The notes below the pieces were generated by a model. That model saw only the letters and a list, made by a program, of their open reading frames with translations. It searched no databases and was not told the DNA's origin. Positions 60,915 to 64,000 of a DNA stretch of 64,000 bases are shown here, piece after piece. Numbering within the stretch: position 1 is the first letter of the stretch; every line of letters begins with the position of its first letter. Both the position numbers and the translations under genes were made by a program. The DNA comes from JAGCJX01 sp045638645 (GTDB lineage Bacteria > Bacteroidota > Bacteroidia > Bacteroidales > UBA932), in the NCBI GenBank assembly GCA_045638645.1, contig JAZUBU010000009.1, forward strand, positions 22,541-86,540, given 5' to 3'.

Positions 60915-61712
60915 TTACTCCCATGCTTTGCGGTAGCGTTCCAGTTCAGAATAGTCGGTGTTGTCAATGCGGTGCGGAACGAGGGTAATCCATCCGTCTT
61001 GGAGCAGCACATGGTCCCCGTCACTGGCCGGATCGTTTTCCAGGCTTTGGAAGAGTCCGCACATCCAGTAATATGTGCGGCCATGCGGATCCTGGCGTTT
61101 GTCAAATTCCTGGATCCACTGTCCCCGACCTTGGCGGGCCAAGCGAATTCCTTTGATGGCCTCTATCGGTAATTTGGGGAAGTTGACATTGAGGTAAGTT
61201 CCGGCTTTGATGTCCACCCGGATCCGGTTTCCTTCCCGGATGATCAGCCGATCCAGGATTTGTTTTCCGAAATGTGTAACAGCAGAGAAATCCACGTTCG
61301 GGCTGTGGGAGTCAATGGAGAAGCCGATGGAAGGGATGTCGTACAAGGCTCCCTCCTGACAGGCACCCAGCGTGCCGGAATAGACGGAGGCTGCTGAGGA
61401 GTTGGTGCCATGGTTGATGCCCGACATCAGCAAGTCCGGCAGACGGTCCGGAAACAGTTCAAAGATCGCCATCTTTACACAGTCTACAGGACTACCTTCT
61501 ACCCAGAAATACCGGATGTTGGGAGCCGTGTCCGGATCATTGGGAACGGGACTGAACCGCAGGGGTTCGTCCATGGTCAGGGCTGTGCCTTTCCCGGATT
61601 GTCCGAACCGGGGGGCTACGACCGTTACATTTCCGTATTGGGACATCAGTTTGGCCAAAGTGCGGATGCCTCGCGCTTGAATGCCATCATCGTTGGTGAT
61701 CAGAATTTCCAT
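60915..61712 (-). CDS. surE: 5'/3'-nucleotidase SurE
   Basis: A 265-residue SurE, a metal-dependent nucleoside monophosphatase. The active-site DD pair is in ILITNDDGIQARGI near residues 8-9, and SGINHGTNSSAASVYSGTLGACQEGAL carries the metal and phosphate contacts. The ATG at 61712 gives the standard MEILITNDDG start; a TTG ten codons upstream is less likely. A TACCTTTG box lies at 61740-61747. surE-lpxB adjacency is common in Bacteroidetes. Confidence 0.95.
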   Translation of the reverse strand: MEILITNDDGIQARGIRTLAKLMSQYGNVTVVAPRFGQSGKGTALTMDEPLRFSPVPNDPDTAPNIRYFWVEGSPVDCVKMAIFELFPDRLPDLLMSGINHGTNSSAASVYSGTLGACQEGALYDIPSIGFSIDSHSPNVDFSAVTHFGKQILDRLIIREGNRIRVDIKAGTYLNVNFPKLPIEAIKGIRLARQGRGQWIQEFDKRQDPHGRTYYWMCGLFQSLENDPASDGDHVLLQDGWITLVPHRIDNTDYSELERYRKAWE

Positions 61713-61739
61713 GGGCTTTTTCGCTAAAAAATCATCTTT

Positions 61740-61747
61740 CAAAGGTA
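61740..61747 (-). promoter_or_regulatory. -7 promoter box TACCTTTG for surE-lpxB
   Basis: The minus strand reads TACCTTTG, 27 bases before the surE ATG at 61712. Confidence 0.55.
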
Positions 61748-61786
61748 GTGATTTTTTTCAAACCTTGGTATGTAGAAATAAATGCT

Positions 61787-61794
61787 TACCTTCG
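61787..61794 (+). promoter_or_regulatory. possible -7 box TACCTTCG for the AspT/YidE-type transporter
   Basis: TACCTTCG has one mismatch to TAnnTTTG and lies 36 bases before the ATG at 61831. Confidence 0.35.
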
Positions 61795-61830
61795 CTGCCG
61801 AATATAAAATGAGATAGACCGCTTTATTGT

Positions 61831-63507
61831 ATGTTGGATTTTTTTAGCGATTTGTTTGTGGGGTCACAGACCCAATGGGGTGGTGGAGTTGCCCATTCTG
61901 TATTGATTTTGGCCTTGGTCATTGCCTTTGGTATCCTCTTTGGCAAAATTAAAGTGAGAGGGATTTCTTTGGGTGTTACGGGTATCCTGTTCATCGGGAT
62001 TGCTTTTGCACATTTTGGGCTGAATGTGAATGCCCATCTGTTGCATTTTATCAAGGAATTTGGTTTGATTCTTTTTGTATACTCCATTGGTTTGCAAGTA
62101 GGACCCGGTTTCTTTGCTTCCTTCCGTAAGGGAGGCTTGCAACTCAATCAGATTGCTATACTGGTGGTGCTTTTGGGCGTATTGACGACGGTCGCTTTGT
62201 ATTTCATTACCGGTTTGCCGATAACCACCATGGTGGGTATCATGTCCGGTGCGGTGACGAATACACCCGGTTTGGGAGCTGCGCAACAAGCGTATGGCGA
62301 TATTACCGGTTCGGCCGGTGTGGACATTGCTATGGGTTATGCTGTGGCTTATCCTTTGGGTGTGGTTGGGGCGATTTTGTCCATTTTGTTGTTGCAATAC
62401 ATCCTTCGCATCCGTACGGAAAAGGAAGAGCAGGAGATCCTCTCGGAATCCGATGGCCATGCAGCGACCGTACGGATTTCGGTGGAAATTACCAACGAGG
62501 CCCTGGAAGGTATTTCGGTGGTAGAAATGCATCGCCTCCTGTTGCGGGACTTTGTGGTTTCTCGCATCAGTCATCCTGGTGAACGTCCTGCCTTGGTGGA
62601 TGGAAATACAGTTTTGCACGTGGGAGACCGCCTTCTGGTTGTTGCGGCGCAGGCAGATGCGGATGCGGTGGTCGCTTTGGTCGGTAAGCCTGTTCAAATG
62701 AATTGGGACGACCTTTCGAAAGATATGATTTCTCGCCGGATTCTGATTACCAAACCGGAATTGAACGGAAAACGTCTGGCGGATTTGCGTATTCGTGCTA
62801 CGTGTGGGGTGACCATTACCCGTGTAAACCGGGCCGGTATTGACTTGTTGGCCAGTGGAAACCTGCTGTTGCAGTTGGGAGACCGTGTGACTGTGGTTGG
62901 TCCGGAATTGTCTGTGTTACAAGCGGAGAAACATTTTGGTAATTCATTGAAACGCTTGGAGCACCCCAATCTTTTGCCCATTTTTATCGGTATTGCGCTG
63001 GGGGTTGTCTTGGGTAGCATTTCGTTTATGATTCCGGGTATTCCCCAACCGGTGAAATTGGGTCTGGCCGGTGGTCCCCTCATCGTCGCCATCCTGATCG
63101 GACGCTATGGTCCCGCCTACAAGATGGTTACTTATACGACCATGAGTGCCAACCTGATGTTGCGTGAAGTCGGAATTTCCCTCTTCCTGGCCGCTGTCGG
63201 TCTGGGTGCGGGTGAAAGTTTTGTGCCGACCTTGGTGAACGGTGGGTATATGTGGGTGCTGTATGGAGCTATGATTACAATGGTTCCCCTCCTGATTGCC
63301 GGTGTTGTCGGTAGACTTTGTTTCAAACTCAATTATTATACCTTGATCGGTGTCTTGTCGGGTTCTTCGACCAATCCGCCGGCCCTGGCTTATTCTTCTG
63401 AGAGAACTTCAACCGATGCCCCTTCCGTGGGTTATGCGACGGTCTATCCCTTGTCCATGTTCCTGCGTGTCCTGGCAGCCCAATTGCTGATTCTGATTTT
63501 TGCCTAG
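61831..63507 (+). CDS. AspT/YidE-type transporter with two RCK-C domains
   Basis: A 558-residue transporter of the aspartate:alanine exchanger family (YidE/YbjL type). Two membrane blocks, each of about five to six helices (about residues 20-190 and 380-558), frame two tandem RCK-C regulatory domains (about 211-285 and 297-370: VVEMHRLLLRDFVVSRI and GKRLADLRIRATCGVTITRV). Each membrane block carries the duplication motif (SGAVTNTPGLGAAQQAYGD and SGSSTNPPALAYSSERTSTD). The substrate is unknown; AspT itself swaps aspartate for alanine. It stands alone next to divergent surE. Confidence 0.88.
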   Translation: MLDFFSDLFVGSQTQWGGGVAHSVLILALVIAFGILFGKIKVRGISLGVTGILFIGIAFAHFGLNVNAHLLHFIKEFGLILFVYSIGLQVGPGFFASFRKGGLQLNQIAILVVLLGVLTTVALYFITGLPITTMVGIMSGAVTNTPGLGAAQQAYGDITGSAGVDIAMGYAVAYPLGVVGAILSILLLQYILRIRTEKEEQEILSESDGHAATVRISVEITNEALEGISVVEMHRLLLRDFVVSRISHPGERPALVDGNTVLHVGDRLLVVAAQADADAVVALVGKPVQMNWDDLSKDMISRRILITKPELNGKRLADLRIRATCGVTITRVNRAGIDLLASGNLLLQLGDRVTVVGPELSVLQAEKHFGNSLKRLEHPNLLPIFIGIALGVVLGSISFMIPGIPQPVKLGLAGGPLIVAILIGRYGPAYKMVTYTTMSANLMLREVGISLFLAAVGLGAGESFVPTLVNGGYMWVLYGAMITMVPLLIAGVVGRLCFKLNYYTLIGVLSGSSTNPPALAYSSERTSTDAPSVGYATVYPLSMFLRVLAAQLLILIFA

Positions 63508-63643
63508 GGAAGAGAGGTCCTATTTGTTGGTCATTCCCAACTTCTGATAAGTCATTCCTGGTTCATCCGGAAGACTCCCAAGCAACAAAGCTACACTATT
63601 CTCGGATGTAGCCTTGTAGTTAAGTTTGTGCATACTGTTGGAA

Positions 63644-64000
63644 TTACAATGCCTCGAGTTCTTCAAGAGTCAAACCTGTCGCTTTGGCGATGTCTGTCAG
63701 TGAGACGCCCAAGGCTTTGAAGTTTTTGGCGACCTCGCGACGCGCCTGCTCCTGTCCCTCCGTGATTCCGGTGGCGCGTCCTTCAGAGAGACCTCGTTCA
63801 AGACCTTCCTCGAGGCCTTCTTCACGTCCTTCTCGTCGTACGGTTTGTTTGATGTTTTCCCAATCGCGTTCTGTAATCATATCCTTATCGTATTGTTGTC
63901 GTTTTTCTACGCTGAATTCAGCAATTTCAGCGGCTTCGAACAACCGTCGGAAGATATCAGTCTGCAGCTTGTCGGGCAGGTCCTCGAGCTGGGACATGTA
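63644..64000 (-). CDS. Rpn/PD-(D/E)XK nuclease family transposase-like protein, C-terminal part
   Basis: The C-terminal 118 residues of a gene that runs off the right edge; the frame is open to the last base. It contains SQLEDLPDKLQTDIFRRLFEAAEIAEFSVEKRQQYDKD, a glycine/glutamate/arginine repeat stretch (EGREEGLEEGLERGLSEGRATG) and a closing small helix-turn-helix-like segment (KNFKALGVSLTDIAKATGLTLEELEAL). This combination is typical of the Rpn recombination-promoting nucleases abundant in Bacteroidales. The catalytic domain is outside the window, so activity cannot be judged. Confidence 0.8.
   Translation of the reverse strand, partial: YMSQLEDLPDKLQTDIFRRLFEAAEIAEFSVEKRQQYDKDMITERDWENIKQTVRREGREEGLEEGLERGLSEGRATGITEGQEQARREVAKNFKALGVSLTDIAKATGLTLEELEAL

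Noticed and set aside
63508..63643. 136-base gap without a gene at the right end
   Set aside because: I looked for a tRNA, terminator, attachment site or short ORF and saw no convincing one.
63770..63850. Short repeated CCTT/CGTCC units resembling a tandem array
   Set aside because: They encode the EG-rich linker typical of Rpn proteins, so they reflect protein repeats; unit length and spacing are too irregular for CRISPR or a VNTR.

Overview
The window is a gene-dense chromosomal segment of about 50 protein genes and no rRNA, tRNA, CRISPR or insertion sequence that I could recognise. It comes from a member of the Bacteroidetes, most likely the order Bacteroidales. The evidence is: promoter boxes of the Bacteroidetes type (TAnnTTTG) in front of many genes; a V-type ATPase operon carrying a DUF2764 gene; a Na+-pumping methylmalonyl-CoA decarboxylase whose gamma subunit carries a lamin-tail domain; DUF4492 in front of cydAB; DUF4301; and a 1.5-kb-residue TamB facing tsaD. 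Base composition looks close to 50 % GC by eye. The genus cannot be fixed from the sequence alone (Porphyromonas-, Rikenellaceae- or other Bacteroidales-like are all possible). Everything looks like intact core genome; no gene is clearly broken apart from the two cut by the window edges (pgi at the left, an Rpn/PD-(D/E)XK 'transposase-like' gene at the right).

Layout. 1-6.1 kb: end of pgi, then an AddB-like/AddA-like recombination helicase-nuclease pair. 6.1-10.6 kb: an MBL-fold hydrolase diverging from rsmI-like methyltransferase, folB, mtaB and a nucleotide-sugar dehydrogenase. 10.6-17.8 kb: tamB, divergent tsaD and a COG2509 flavoprotein. 17.8-22.5 kb: a zeta-toxin-like kinase with an overlapping 51-residue partner, tldD, tldE, slyD, and a small exported protein. 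22.6-29.8 kb: V-type ATPase operon (E, DUF2764, A, B, D, I, K). 29.9-36 kb: methylmalonyl-CoA decarboxylase/epimerase cluster with yebC and a TPR protein at its head. 36-41.9 kb: recF, DUF721, pdxB, DUF4301, a small exported ORF and nhaD. 41.9-46.5 kb: folD, ffh, lysA and a divergent deoxyhypusine-synthase-like gene. 46.6-51.7 kb: M16 peptidase, then an ABC transporter operon that ends with its own GntR/YtrA-type regulator. 51.7-55.3 kb: cydB, cydA, DUF4492, trmD. 55.3-64 kb: DUF349 protein, yidC, yggS, lpxB, surE, an AspT/YidE-type transporter and the Rpn fragment.

How it fits together. Three neighbouring blocks point to sodium bioenergetics in an anaerobe that makes propionate through succinate: the decarboxylase pump (mmdA, OadG-like, biotin carrier, OadB-like) exports Na+, the V-ATPase rotor subunit keeps every residue that ligates Na+ in the Enterococcus hirae enzyme, and NhaD exchanges Na+ for H+. 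Cytochrome bd gives micro-oxic respiration or oxygen scavenging. The rest is housekeeping for recombination, tRNA modification, folate, vitamin B6, lysine/peptidoglycan, lipid A and envelope biogenesis.

No stretch without a gene exceeds 300 bases; the longest are 46497-46661 (two terminators), 63508-63643 (nothing recognised), 29824-29957 (terminator plus V-ATPase leader), 22512-22633 (terminator), 61713-61830 (divergent promoters), 35960-36075 (divergent promoters) and 51589-51693 (promoter and operator). The most noteworthy observations are a repeated TAnnTTTG-N4-start codon arrangement that implies leaderless mRNAs, a tamB gene with no conventional start codon at its N-terminal anchor, the Na+-type V-ATPase that lacks recognisable C, F and G subunits, and the kinase/51-residue overlapping pair.
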